Part shown: piece after piece, positions 11,152 to 20,982 of the stretch | Numbering within the stretch: the stretch's first letter is position 1 | Layout: each line of letters starts with the position of its first letter | Assembly: GCA_036365515.1 (NCBI GenBank) | Contig: CM070877.1 | Span: forward strand, 86,108,022 to 86,172,021 | Length of the DNA: 64,000 bases | Reading direction: 5' to 3' | From: Torymus aiolomorphi | Taxonomy: Eukaryota; Arthropoda; Insecta; Hymenoptera; Torymidae | Made by a program: the position numbers and the translations under genes | The notes under the pieces: generated by a model | Database searches by the model: none | What the model was told of the DNA's origin: nothing | Seen by the model: only the letters and a program-made list of their open reading frames with translations

Positions 11152-11507
11152 CTCATTTTTAGGCTTAACTATATCGATTAATTACTTAAGCAACGCGTGT
11201 TCGCACGATCTACGTTCACGCAATTCCTTAAACATTCCTTGTAAACACCGCGCGCGCCTGTCCTATTGTAAGAATTGCTATGCGCGCTCGCTGCCGCGGG
11301 AAGGCAAGTGCCGTGCGCCACGATTCCGAGAAGCGCGCCCGGCTCAGCGAAGCCGGTCGCCTCTCGACGCGCGCGAGCACGTTACGCGCCGCACTATACA
11401 GAAGAAAGAAAAGGGGGGAAGGAAATCGCTTTCTCACTACGTATTGTAGTGAGAATTACTGCGCACACTTGAATAAATTTACATTCACTCACACACTCTT
11501 TTAAACG

Positions 11508-11526
11508 TTGCCCCACGTTGGGCCGC
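11508..11526 (-). promoter_or_regulatory. tRNA-Lys-type primer-binding site
   Basis: The minus strand reads TGGCGGCCCAACGTGGGGC. The complement of the tRNA-Lys(1,2) 3' end is TGGCGCCCAACGTGGGGC, so this is a match with one extra G. It lies two bases from ...GTTGCA, the expected LTR end, and upstream of gag. This fixes the direction of the gypsy element and the inner edge of its 5' LTR. Confidence 0.8.
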
Positions 11527-12290
11527 CATTTGCAACACGGTATTTTCGTGCAAAAACATAAAATCACGCATCCCGAATTAACCGAATTATCCCGAATTAA
11601 CCGCGCGCTCAACCTTTTATTCGCTCGTTCAAATACTCTCCTCGTCGAAGTTATTAGGCGCCAGACGAGGTCGCATGCACATGCTCGGCTACCGGCTCAG
11701 GACTCAATCTCTAGTTCGGGTGGTTGGTCCGCGTTTGCCTGGACGGGCAGCAGGGCTCGCACGCCTCACGCAACCACTGCGCAGCGTTGGTGCTGCGAGG
11801 GTTTCCTCCAAAGTCTCTCTTCCTTCCCCGCTGGGAAGGAATGGCAACAACCGGCTTTTCCCGTCGACGCGCTCGCGCGATTCAGCCGCACTCTCGATCA
11901 CTGCGCGTATAGACATTCACTCTCTCACTCACTTGCTCTGCACCATCCTTCCCCGCTGGGAAGGAATGGCACTACTACCGTCACTCTCTCTCGCAAGTAA
12001 ATACCTTTCGCCGCTCAGCTCAGTCCCTTGCTACGTCGGCTCGCCCTCTTCCTCTACTGCTGGCTCTCATTCACCGGTGCTGCTGACTCCTGACGATGAT
12101 GTCTGGTCCCTCTCGCTATCTCGTCCTATCACACACTCGCTTTTAGAAGAATCTAGAGCACTCGGACTGTCTCACGCGCTCGGCCGGTCGGTGGAGAAAT
12201 GAATAGAGCGCGCGCTCTCTCTCTCCCTCCTTCCACCTCGCGGCGTGCTGCGCTTACGATTTTCCCGTCGATCGCCGTCCAAAATCCCTA
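11527..12290 (-). mobile_element. 5' LTR region of the gypsy element (outer end uncertain)
   Basis: The inner end is set by the primer site at 11508-11526 (LTR ends ...GTTGCA on the minus strand). The region is GC-rich and includes two identical 26-bp direct repeats with a 7-bp palindrome. No second LTR is available for comparison, so the right edge at about 12290 is a guess. Open frames across it on the + strand have no recognisable domain. Confidence 0.45.
11821..11971. repeat. Two copies of a palindromic 26-bp repeat in the LTR
   Basis: CCTTCCC-CGCT-GGGAAGG, a perfect 7+4+7 inverted repeat, occurs at 11822-11839 and again at 11947-11964. Each lies in an identical 26-bp block (11821-11846, 11946-11971) set 125 bp apart. 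Such duplicated palindromes in an LTR could be protein-binding sites; that is inference. Confidence 0.85.
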
Positions 12291-12593
12291 GTGCGCCCAC
12301 ACACACACACACACATACACACATTTACTCTCGACGCCTTCACCGCGTCGGAAACAAGAAGTAAAAACTGATAGATAAAGAAAAACAAAAGGATTTTTTT
12401 AAAATAATTAAGAGAATAGTACGATGCTAAGTGGAACAGGAGGTAAAGTGCAGGTATAGAGTACGAATCAGAAAATAATGATGAATGGATTAAAATAAAA
12501 AATCAAATTCGATAAGCATTTTCGAAGGAAATCAAGAAGATTATAATACTTAAAAATAAAGTATAGAAGAATATAAGTGTAAAAGAAACCGAG
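12291..12593. other. CA-rich patch and probable Copia leader
   Basis: A short (CA)n at about 12299-12322 is followed by A-rich, non-coding sequence up to the Copia gag start at 12594. I could find neither a primer-binding site nor a clear LTR end, so the Copia element may be truncated at its 5' side. Confidence 0.35.
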
Positions 12594-13143
12594 ATGGCTA
12601 AGCAAGCAAAAATCGAAGATATTATGATACCTATTTTTGAATGGGTAAATTACTCAAGTTGGAAGATACGATTAATAACTGCTAGAATATAAAAAATGCA
12701 AGGAACAAACAACAAGAAATATAATTACTGAAAATAAATAAGTAAATGTCTGCAAGAAAAAAGATTTGAAAGTGAGAACTATATTGATGAGTGCTGTTAC
12801 AGATAAACAACTAGAATATATTGGAGAGTGTACGACAGCATATGATATGATAATAAAGTTTGATAAAATATATCTAACAAAATCTACAGGCATGCAAATA
12901 ATATGCAGAGGAAAAATAGAAGAAGTTAAATTGAAAAATTATGATCGAGTAGAAGATTTCTTTGTGGATTTTGAAAAGGCTGTAAATGAATTTAAAATAG
13001 CTGGTGGAAAATTGGATAAAGCCGAAAAAATGAGATATCTTATTAAAAGTCTACCATCAAGTTATAATTTTATTGGCGACTTTATAGATGTTATTCCTGA
13101 GGAAGAGCGCACAGTCGAATATGTTAAGTCAAAGATAAAATAA
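12594..13143 (+). pseudogene. Copia gag
   Basis: An ATG at 12594 starts MAKQAKIEDIMIPIFEW followed by NYSSWKIRL, the Copia gag N-terminus (PxFxGxNYxxWK). The frame is lost near 12690, and gag resumes in another frame at 12766-13143 with DKAEKMRYLIKSLPSSY, the conserved RxLxSLPxxY block of the UBN2/gag family, and a TVEYVKSKI end. A truncated relative lies at 37482-37600. At least one frameshift and one stop make it a pseudogene. Confidence 0.8.
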
Positions 13144-13208
13144 AAAAATATGAATATAATGGACAATGACAAGAAAAGTAGTGTAAGTACTTTTTTAACA
13201 AAAACTGA

Positions 13209-13440
13209 ATGAAAATGCTATACATGTGGAAGAGTTGGTCATCACCTGGAGGACTGTTGGCAAGGCCAGTAAGACAACAGGGGCAGAGGTACTCAATTCA
13301 ACAGAGGTCAATGAGGAACCCAAAGAGGCTTTAACCGAGGCGGACCACACTGAGGACGTTATCAGAGCTAAGGGACAGGCGGGTCAGGAGGCGAGTCCCA
13401 GTCAGTCGAAGCAGTCAACTGTAGCATGGGCAACGCAGGT
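13209..13440 (+). pseudogene. Copia gag CCHC zinc knuckle and Gly/Arg-rich region
   Basis: In one frame the strand reads CYTCGRVGHHLEDCW, a perfect C-x2-C-x4-H-x4-C knuckle starting near 13219. A Gly/Arg/Gln-rich stretch with several stops follows. It lies between gag and the protease as expected. The longer open frame at 13226-13453 is a different, non-coding frame over the same bases. Confidence 0.75.
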
Positions 13441-13754
13441 TGCCCCCAAGTAAATCAAGTAACAGGCAACATTACATTGAGGATAGCGAAAGTGAATCTA
13501 AGTGGTTGTTAGATAGTGGGTGCGCAGACCACATAGTGAAAAGTGATAAATTTTTGGATAACTATGTAAACCTAAGAACTCCAATCGATGTAAAATTACC
13601 AGATAGAAAATTGTTAGAAGTGACTAAGATAGGAACTATGAAATTGTATTTTAAAAATAATTATAATGTAAGCAAAGTAGATTTAAGCAACATATATTAT
13701 GTCGAAGGTATTAAACAAAATCTGTTAAGTTCCTCGATGATAGCAAAAAGTTAA
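13440..13754 (+). pseudogene. Copia protease
   Basis: The frame has WLLDSGCADHIV with the DSG catalytic triad of Copia proteases (residues about 24-35), followed by IGTMKLYF and LSNIYYVEGIKQNLLSSSM, the C-terminal segment typical of the family. Active-site residues are kept. Stops follow at 13752, where the linker to the integrase starts and is itself interrupted at 13914. The first few residues come from the preceding gag frame. Confidence 0.85.
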
Positions 13755-13913
13755 TTTCCATAAATAGAAAATTTATATTATATTCAAAGTTATATAACAA
13801 AAAAGAATAATAATAATACTAATGTAAATAGTGTCAAGTTGACTAATAAAGAAAAATGGCATAGGACTTTGCCAGATAAAATCGAGAGTATTGAAATGAA
13901 ATGTGCAAATTGC

Positions 13914-14241
13914 ATATCGACGGCTGAGCGGAACAAGGTCGTATCTCGGCGTGCGGACGAAGAACGTCGTATTTCACCGCGTGGACGAAGAACGTCGTAT
14001 CTCGTCATGTACTGGCCATGTACTGGCCGCAAGAGCGCCAAGATACGACGTTCTTCATTCGCGCGGTGAGATACGATGTTCTTCATCAGCGTGGTGAGAT
14101 ATGAGGTTCTTCATTCACGCAGTGAGATGCGACGTTCTCCATCCGCGCGGTGAGATATTATGTTCTTCATCCGCGCGGTGAGATACGTCGTCCTTCGTCC
14201 GCGCGGTGAGATACGACCTTGTTCCGCTCAGCCGTCGATAT
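13914..14241. mobile_element. TA-flanked fold-back (inverted-repeat) element built of 28-bp repeats
   Basis: Left and right ends are perfect inverted repeats: TATCGACGGCTGAGCGGAAC on the left and its complement ending ...GTCGATA on the right. Placing TA as target duplication joins the Copia reading frame across the site. Inside, the right arm is a direct array of six units of exactly 28 bp with the consensus GAGATACGACGTTCTTCATC plus eight GC-rich bases. The left arm has the inverted version in about three units. A short unique centre (CATGTACTGGC, twice) separates the arms. No ORF is present, so it is non-autonomous. Confidence 0.8.
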
Positions 14242-14244
14242 AGA

Positions 14245-14883
14245 GTAAAATGGTAAATGTACCGTTTAAAAATAATAATAGATCAGAAACAAAGAAAATT
14301 TTGGAATTAATTCATACTGACTTGAATGGGTCACATAAGGCCCTAGGTTATGGTGGCGAAAAATATTTTGTGACTTTTATTGATGATTATAGCAAATACA
14401 CTAGAATTTTTAATCAAAAGTAAAGCAGAAACCTGGAGTTGTTTTATTGCACTTGTTAATCATGTTGAAAATATTTTTAATAAAAGGGTAAGAAAATTAC
14501 AATGTGATAACTGTAAAGAATATTTGAATCGAGAAATTTATGATTTTGTTAAAAGTAAAGGAATACAATTATTACCATGTCCACCCTTCGCCCACGAGTT
14601 AAACGGAGTAGCGGAAAGGTATAATATGGACAATGGTAGATGCTTAATTAGAGAGGCTAGGATACATAGAAGGTACTGGCCAGAAATTATGAAAACAGTA
14701 AGTTACTTAAAAAATCGTACAATCGCGAATACTCAGAAGAATAAAACTCCATATGAAATATTTTTTGGAACAAAACCTAATGTTGAACATCTAAAAATCT
14801 ATAGAAGTAGAGTCTTTGTAAGAGTTCCAGAAGCTTTAAGAAAAAGTAAATGCGACGATAACGCTAAAGTAGACGTATTATAG
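14245..14883 (+). pseudogene. Copia integrase core
   Basis: Starting near 14300 the strand encodes ILELIHTDLNGSHKALGYGG (first catalytic Asp in HTDLNG), then YFVTFIDDYSKYT. After a frameshift near 14400 it continues with LQCDNCKEYLNREI (second Asp in the DNG block; here DNC) and CPPFAHELNGVAERYN, with the catalytic Glu in NGVAER. It ends in an SRVFVRVPE segment. The DDE residues are still visible but the frameshift and the Gly-to-Cys change argue for inactivity. The zinc-binding HHCC region upstream was split by the fold-back element. Confidence 0.85.
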
Positions 14884-15325
14884 TACGTTACACTGAAAAT
14901 GGTTATAGAGTTTTGATAAGTAATAAATGTCAAACATATAAAAGTTGTTGAGGGTGGATTAAGATTAATTTGTTTAGAAAAAGTCGATGATTAAAAGGAT
15001 AGGGAATATAATCAAACTGAATCCGAAAATGAACATATAAAAAATGAAATATATGAAAGTGAATCTGTAATAAACCTATATGATGTTGATGAAAACGAAA
15101 CTAATCAATTATCTTCTATGTCGACTTTCGAATCGAATAGAGATAAGAAAACAAATTTTGATAATGTTGTAAACGACAAAGAAAACAATAATGCAAAGGT
15201 TATAGAAAATAAATGTAGAGACAATTTGGCGATTTAAAGAAAATCTAATACAAAGAAAAGTCCGGTAAATAGATACGAAAATTCTGTAACCCAATTTATA
15301 TATGTCAATTATATTGTTAAGTCTT
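14884..15325 (+). pseudogene. Copia integrase-RT linker remnant
   Basis: Stop-laden reading frames show the N/E/K-rich linker typical of Copia pol, with KKSPVNRYENSV near 15255 and FIYVNYIV just before similarity ends at about 15320. The second Copia copy has the same block at 50010-50075 directly before its RT. The minus-strand frame at 15109-15294 is a shadow. Confidence 0.65.
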
Positions 15326-15586
15326 GATTGTCGAGGAATCTACTCTTATAATTGATTGTTAGTTATATTCAACAACTTTCCTAGCGTGAAAGTCATGTCC
15401 ACATAAGTGTCTTTTTATGAAAAATAAACTGACGTTTGTTCGATCACTAAATTTCATTTTGTTCCAGAGATATTAAAAAAATAGTACATTACGCAACTAG
15501 TGTGTAAAGCGAGTCATTGTTACACGGGTATTGTTTGTCAAGATACCCGTGCTAAGATTACTGGCTTTCGCACGAGTTGCATTTAC
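15326..15586. other. Intergenic; motif-related flank of a palindromic MITE
   Basis: No coding signal. GTGTGTAAAGCGAGTCA at about 15499 resembles the GTGCGTAAAG motifs inside the adjacent palindromic element, so the MITE or a relative may extend this far left. Confidence 0.4.
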
Positions 15587-15840
15587 TATTTTTTATAACT
15601 GAGCGCGTGAAACTCTACATTAAATGCCTGTTCAGCGTGCGTAAAGTATCCGGATTTCTTTCTCGAGTGTGTAAAGTGAGTACTTATCGCACTGAGTGCG
15701 TGAAAAACTCATTTTACACACTACTTCACGCGCCGAGTGCATAAAGTAAACACTTTACGCACTAGTGAAAAAAGGGCGTACTTTACGCACGCTAAACAGG
15801 CATCTAAAGATGAGTTTTACGCACTCAGTTATAAAAAATA
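15587..15840. mobile_element. Palindromic MITE, 254 bp
   Basis: The left end TATTTTTTATAACTGAG matches the complement of the right end CTCAGTTATAAAAAATA exactly. The similarity continues inward for about 60 bp per arm with small differences (CCTGTTCAGCGTGCGTAAAG against its mirror). The centre has several GCG/CGC-linked TTTACGCAC motifs in both orientations. No ORF. The target duplication is not clear. Confidence 0.75.
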
Positions 15841-16140
15841 AATTGTGTTATGATTATACAATAACCAATTTAATGTATAAAATACCATATGCATGCATAG
15901 TACGTGTATAATATCCAGCACAGGCGTAGCATGTAGACTGTGTGCAGCATGTAACAACCACGTGGCACCGCCTTTAAAATTATATTACCCACAAACCCGT
16001 CAGTTCTCCAACTTAAGTTTGTGAAGAATTTGTAGTCTAAGAGTAATACTTTCGATCAAAATAATTTATTTTTAAACAATCGAAGCATTTTTTTTAACGA
16101 TTCGTTGCGGTCTGACTTATGTTTTTGAGCGTAAAATTCC
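15841..16140. other. No recognisable feature
   Basis: AT-rich non-coding sequence with no supported ORF or repeat that I could identify. Confidence 0.4.
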
Positions 16141-16330
16141 TTTTGGGAAAAAATAACAACACCACGAGAAAGGGCAAGAAAAAATTTATCTTTCTGAATT
16201 TCGATTTTTTTTTTTAGAGACTTATCGTTCGATTATAAGCGAGTTGAAAAGAGGCCGTTTTATGGGAAAAACGCGCCACGTGCACCCGCTTGCTGGCTTT
16301 TCGTGGATGCTTACTTGTAGTCAATAATTA
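16141..16330 (-). repeat. Dispersed repeat copy related to 62.4-64.0 kb
   Basis: ACCACGAGAAAGGGCAAGAA, a nearby run of T, and AGAGACTTATCGTTCGATTA match, with many differences, the segment at 63785-63870 (CACCATTGGAAAGAGCAGGA ... AGAGACTTGGTACACGATTA). A GC-rich stretch follows both. It is a third, diverged copy in the same orientation as the right arm there. Confidence 0.55.
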
Positions 16331-16725
16331 CTGCAACACATGAATTTAAATTTGAAATACTATCTGTACTTACCACTAAGAAGTGAAAGAATGATTTCGT
16401 CATCCTCCTTCATTGATGCGATTTCACATTGAACAGTTTCAGCTGTTACTACTTTTAACCAATTACTAAGAGCTTCTTTCCTACTCATTACTGTTTCATG
16501 GCTCACGTTATCTGCAAAAAATTTTTTAGTGAAACTGGTATTAATGAGAATTCTTTTTAATTTGGAATATAATAGATTTTCCGTTTATATTTTTTACACT
16601 AAACACAAACTGAAGTTGGAATTATGGATTGACTATTCAACTTTGAAAAAAAAAGGCAAAAAACTGGTCGATATCACGTTACCACCGAGATACCCAGGGG
16701 GAGGACATCTTTAACTTGCTTATAA
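16331..16725. other. No recognisable feature
   Basis: A short 61-residue + strand frame at 16529-16714 has no recognisable motif. The rest is AT-rich and non-coding. Confidence 0.35.
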
Positions 16726-17240
16726 GACTTTCGAAATTTAAAATGGCGGATCCAATATGGCCGTTAAAAGTTCGAAAAAAGCTTAGATTTTGTTGAAAAT
16801 TGGTATACAGTGGTTTTCGAGGGCGCTGAATCAAGATTTTGCTATTGGACTTACGAAATTCAAAATAGCAGATCCAATATGGCGGATGAAAGTTTGAAAA
16901 AAGCTTAAATTTCGCTGAAAATTGGTATACAGGGATTTTAAAGGTCGCTGATCATGATTTTGCTATTGGACTTTCGAATGTCGGAGTTTCGAAATTCAAA
17001 ATGGCGGATACAATATGATGTTTAAATGTTCAGAAAAAACTTAGATTTGGTTTAAAATTTGACTTGATGTGTTTTTAAGATCACTGATCACGATCTTGCT
17101 AGCAGACTTCCGAAATCCAAAATGGCGGTAAAAAGTTCAAAAAGAGCTTAGATTTGGTTGAAAATTGGTATACATGGGTTTTCGAGGTCGTTGATCAAGA
17201 TTTTGCTATTATACTTTCGAAATTCCAAAAGGCTGCCAAA
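16726..17240. repeat. Diverged tandem array, about 120-130 bp unit
   Basis: Four to five units share CGAAATTCAAAATGGCGG, CCAATATGGC, AAAAAAGCTTAGATTT, TGAAAATTGGTATACA and GATTTTGCTATT in the same order (AAAATGGCGG-type motif at 16740, 16861, 17001 and 17119). Divergence between units is high, so it is an old satellite-like array. It ends near the CA microsatellite. Confidence 0.85.
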
Positions 17241-17379
17241 AATTCGAAGGAATCTTCAAAATTGTACAAACGCATGTTTCTATTTACCTCTAGGGTGACA
17301 AAAATAAAACAGAATTTACAATATAATCACTTTCTAAAAATGGGAGTTGACGAGCGGAGCGAGTAGGTGTATAGTGTAC

Positions 17380-17410
17380 ACACACACACCCGCACGCACA
17401 CACACACACG

Positions 17411-17466
<56 letters not shown>
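17380..17466. repeat. (CA)n microsatellite
   Basis: A CA dinucleotide tract with a few CG interruptions at its start (CGCACGCACA). Confidence 0.97.
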
Positions 17467-17467
<1 letters not shown>

Positions 17468-17570
17468 TTTTTTGCTCAAACGCGACTTCAAACTTTAGCG
17501 CGAAAAGTCTCAACAATTTTTTTGAAACAAATTCAGACGTGGTGGACGAATTCTGACCTTGGAATCATAC

Positions 17571-18671
17571 TTAGGAGACCAAAATACACCGAGATATAAT
17601 AGTCCGATCTAAAGTACAGAACCTTTTCTTTTTTTTTTTTTGTGAGGCTGTGTAATCTACACAGTGAAACGATTGAGTTCTAGGCACTGTTTTTGCTGAA
17701 TCAAGCCTTTGTTTTAATTTATCTATTGTCCTTAAATATTCATCTTTTGATGAAAAAAAACACACAATATTTTTAGAATATTCAGTTGCCCACTCGTAAA
17801 GATCTTGCGGTGTCGATATATAATTGTCGGATACATTCCGCAAACATGCTCATCTAGCATCGCTTCTTATTGAAGCACCGATTCCATCAGATGCGTTTTT
17901 CACGTGGGCAGTCGCATGAAAGTGCCAGTCAGCTTCAACAGAAAAATCTACATAATGATGAAGAAGATTCTGGAAGTTGTATTTATTTTTAAAATGATGC
18001 ACTGCTCCATCAGTAAAAACAAATTTCTTTTTTAATGAAATCGAAAGACTTTTTAAGGTAATTAATTATAATTTTTTGAATTAGGTAAACTGCTACAGTA
18101 TCATAAATTAAGTTGTCTGGAAAAACTACCATGCTCTTGTGTTCAGTTCTAGAATCTGAGCCTTTATAGTAAATGATTATTGTCGCCAAACTGCATTGAT
18201 TATTATTACAGTGGAATGATTGTGCTGCATCTTGAGCAATGAAAGCATTATTTTCTGAAAAATCGAGGGAAATTAAAAATTCTCCTTCACATAACGATTC
18301 TCTCAAGATTTGAAAAGAAGAAGACTGTTGTTTGAAAATGAAAGAAAGAGTCTTGCATTTATGAAAAATCGGATAAAAGATATCAATAAATACAGAATTA
18401 TTAACACTTTTAGTTCGCAATGTTGATCTATCGGTAGTTTTCCACATTTGAAACTTTATTTCATTAATTCCGGAGCTTTCCAGAAATAGTTCTAGATCCT
18501 TTTTTAAAGGTTCAATACCAGGACAATGTTGGCACATATTTAAATAACACTTCTATGTTAGATTTTTACAGACTGTTTCGGGTATACACTCTTTGTAACT
18601 ATTCATTTTATCAAAAGAAACTCCTGAGTTTCTTAAACCAACTAACAAGAGTTTTACGTTTTGATGGTAAA

Positions 18672-18706
<35 letters not shown>

Positions 18707-19405
18707 CGTACAACTAGCACCAGCTAAAACACAATATTTAGGATGACAGTCGGTAAATTTACTGAACCCTATTTTTGATTCGAGATATTGTTGTTTATAC
18801 TTCAAACATAATTCTCTAAGATTGTATAAAACAAGTCGTTTCTGAATATAGCTCTTTGTGACATTATTATTTTTTGATACACTTGTTGTCTTTATAACCT
18901 GGCATAATTCTAGTATTTTCGTCATTTTCATAGAAAAGTTTAACGTGATCTAGAGTATCACTTGATGGTTTGTTGTTTCCCGCAAAAAGGGATTGGCTAT
19001 CTGATAATTTACATTTTATTGCGAGCCAACCAGATGTATTAGAAAATTTAGCTATTTGACGATAGCTCCAGTTTTTTGGAAGTAATATCAAAAGCAATAT
19101 TTTTTCATTTTTGGACAAAATTGCATCGTTAAACAATTTTTTTAAATTGAAGATAATTTCTTTAGAATCCTCCGTTGACACCCCATTTTCTTTGTCAATT
19201 TCTGCATCAAATTTTAGTCTGCAAGAATTGCGTATTTATCCTCATTTTCCAAGTACGGAAAACAAGCTTTCACTTTATCTGAAACAAACCTCAATTCAGA
19301 TGAATGCTTTGTTTCATCAAAAGCATGACAGCAGCGATTGAAAATCTTAGACATTTTACGAATAATTTTTTTTCCGAGTGTAATAAATATTAAGAAAGAA
19401 CACAT
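17571..19405 (-). pseudogene. Transposase-like gene of an unclassified DNA transposon family
   Basis: Successive minus-strand frames make one broken protein: a start with CSFLIFITLG and YLENEDKYAIL (19214-19405), WSYRQIAKFSNTSGWLA (18867-19181), KRLVLYNLRELCLKYK and KIGFSKFTDCHPKYCVLAG (18611-18931), CQHCPGIEPLKKDLE, then LISLDFSENNAFIAQDAAQ with SFHCNNNQC (18010-18537). The next frame has TDGAVHHFKNKYNF, EADWHFHATAH and DGIGASIR near 17850-18010. The conserved Asp in LDFSEN, the Asp in TDGA and the HFHATAH block look like an RNase H-fold transposase. I recognise the pattern as a recurrent animal repeat protein but cannot name its superfamily. A (CA)n tract at 18674-18702 and frameshifts interrupt it. 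Confidence 0.6.
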
Positions 19406-19696
19406 TTTCGGAGGGTCATAAATAACTTCGAAAGAGCTTTATTAAGTACTGGGAACAGCTCTGTTACGTCAGTTCCTCTAGTGGCAAAAACGATCACATG
19501 AGCGATTGCAACGATAAAAGCATGATAGATACAGACATACAAAGCGTAGCGCGTGGAGTTCGCGGGGCCGCTCGCCGCTGTCTTTTTAATCTTATGTCTA
19601 TAGTCGCACCGATGGCGACGATTGCCACTGTTACCACTTTGAGAATATCACCCCAAATATTGATTTTCCATAAAAAATCTGATATTTGTAATTAAA
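19406..19696. other. Flank between transposase-like gene and inverted-repeat element
   Basis: No supported gene. It would contain the 5' non-coding end of the transposase-like element; its terminal repeats could not be recognised. Confidence 0.35.
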
Positions 19697-20982
19697 AAAA
19701 AATTGTAATGTCGATAAGTAAGAATCTGCTTTTTGTTATTTTGATGCAATTTTTCAACGAGTATATCTTATGATAGTACAAATAGAATCGCTCAAAAAAT
19801 TCTGAGTATAGTATTTATATATAGGAAGGACGTCAAAATTGTGTTTTTCTAAATGAATGTTTGAAAGTTAATTTATCAAATAATGAAATTGGGTTGATTT
19901 TAGACTCCAGGTAGACTATTCAAGTTGAAGATTTGATAAGCTATAAAAAAAATGTTACTGTACATTTTTCATTATATTCCTTTTTTGGCCATGTGGAGTC
20001 CAAATTAACCGAATTTAATTATTTCATAATTTAACTTTCAAACATTCCTTTCGAAGAACACAATTTTCACGTCCTCGCTATACATAAATACCATATTCAG
20101 AATTTTCTTAGCGATTCTATTAGTACTATCATGAGATATGAGGATATCTCCAGAACTTTTAATTTTCACGTTACGGCAACTTTTTAGATCTTTTTAATAA
20201 GAAATATATACTTTCAGCAAAGTAAATAGGTAAAAATAAATGTTTTTTAAATGTTCCATGTATGAAACAATCGTTCCAGTTACGTATAAAGCGTAAGTAG
20301 AAAAACCTAATTTCAGAGCTGTGCCTACAATACATTTCAAATCTAGAATCAAGAAAGTTGTATCAGTCATTTCTCAAAAATAAAAATTATCATAGTAATT
20401 CTGTTCCATACCTTTTAACATAAAGAATTTTCTTAATATGGCTATCAGATTTCATTCTTTATTAAAAATACAATCATTTGATTTGTTGCACGTGGGTGTG
20501 CCACGCATTGTTTAAAAGTCATGCGTCTTCAAAAACTTACTTCTCAAGCGTTAACTCATTAAGAAAAAAAAAAAAAATAGATTTTTGATAAGCACACGCT
20601 GAATTTTGAATTTTATATTCCAAAAGTCATTGTAATCCCTAACTTAATATTTTAGAAAAACGTAGTTAAATTGTAAAAATGATATATTTCAAATTTAATA
20701 CAATTTTGATAGGATTAAGCCAAATAAGTTCGTCATTTATATTATAAAAAAAAATTTTTCGATATATTCGTAAAATGGAATTATGTTGCTTTCATTAAAA
20801 AAAAAAAAAAACTAAAAAACGAGTAAAGCAAGCTTTGAATAGATAAGTAAGTGCTCGAACAAAAAAATTATGTTTTTTTTAAACACTGAACATTAAAAGT
20901 TCTAGAGATATTCTCATATACTCGGCGAAAAATTGCATGAAAATGACAAAAATGAAGATTCCTACTTATCGATATTACAATT
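19697..20982. mobile_element. Inverted-repeat element, about 1.29 kb, non-coding
   Basis: The left end AATTGTAATGTCGATAAGTA pairs with the right end ...TACTTATCGATATTACAATT. The inverted match runs inward (ATTTTGATGCAATTTTTC, GAGTATATC) at both ends. A second, longer inverted pair, about 150 bp per arm, lies at about 19765-19915 and 20000-20150 (AGAATCGCT...GAATGTTTGAAAGTTAA). No ORF of note is present, so it is a large MITE or a deleted DNA transposon. The target duplication was not resolved. Confidence 0.75.

Larger units (their letters stand above)
2131..12290 (-). mobile_element. Ty3/gypsy LTR retrotransposon, degraded and interrupted
   Basis: Read on the minus strand the order is LTR (beyond 11527), tRNA-Lys-like primer site, gag (10018-11151 and about 4330-4702), protease, RT, RNase H and integrase zinc-binding domain, ending at about 2131. 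That is the Ty3/gypsy order, with integrase after RNase H. The element is split by a 5.2 kb CR1-like insertion between 4703 and roughly 9960. The integrase core, 3' LTR and any env are missing on the left. The right boundary of the LTR is a guess. Several stops and frameshifts make it inactive. Confidence 0.8.
12594..15325 (+). mobile_element. Copia retrotransposon, first copy (gag to integrase, 3' truncated)
   Basis: The + strand has gag, CCHC knuckle, protease and integrase in Copia order, and a pol linker that ends in a block like KKSPVNRYENSV at about 15255-15290; the same block is seen in the second Copia copy at about 50010. RT and RNase H are absent because the element stops near 15325. 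A fold-back element sits inside the protease-integrase boundary. Many stops and frameshifts. It is AT-rich, unlike the gypsy and CR1-like elements on its left. Confidence 0.85.

Noticed and set aside
11518..12202. Overlapping + strand open frames of 160-175 residues
   Set aside because: They lie in the LTR region of a minus-strand gypsy element and show no domain; GC-rich sequence has few stops by chance.
13916..14241. Possible CRISPR array of 28-bp repeats
   Set aside because: The 28-bp units abut with no spacers, and the array is inverted at the other end; it is a fold-back element.
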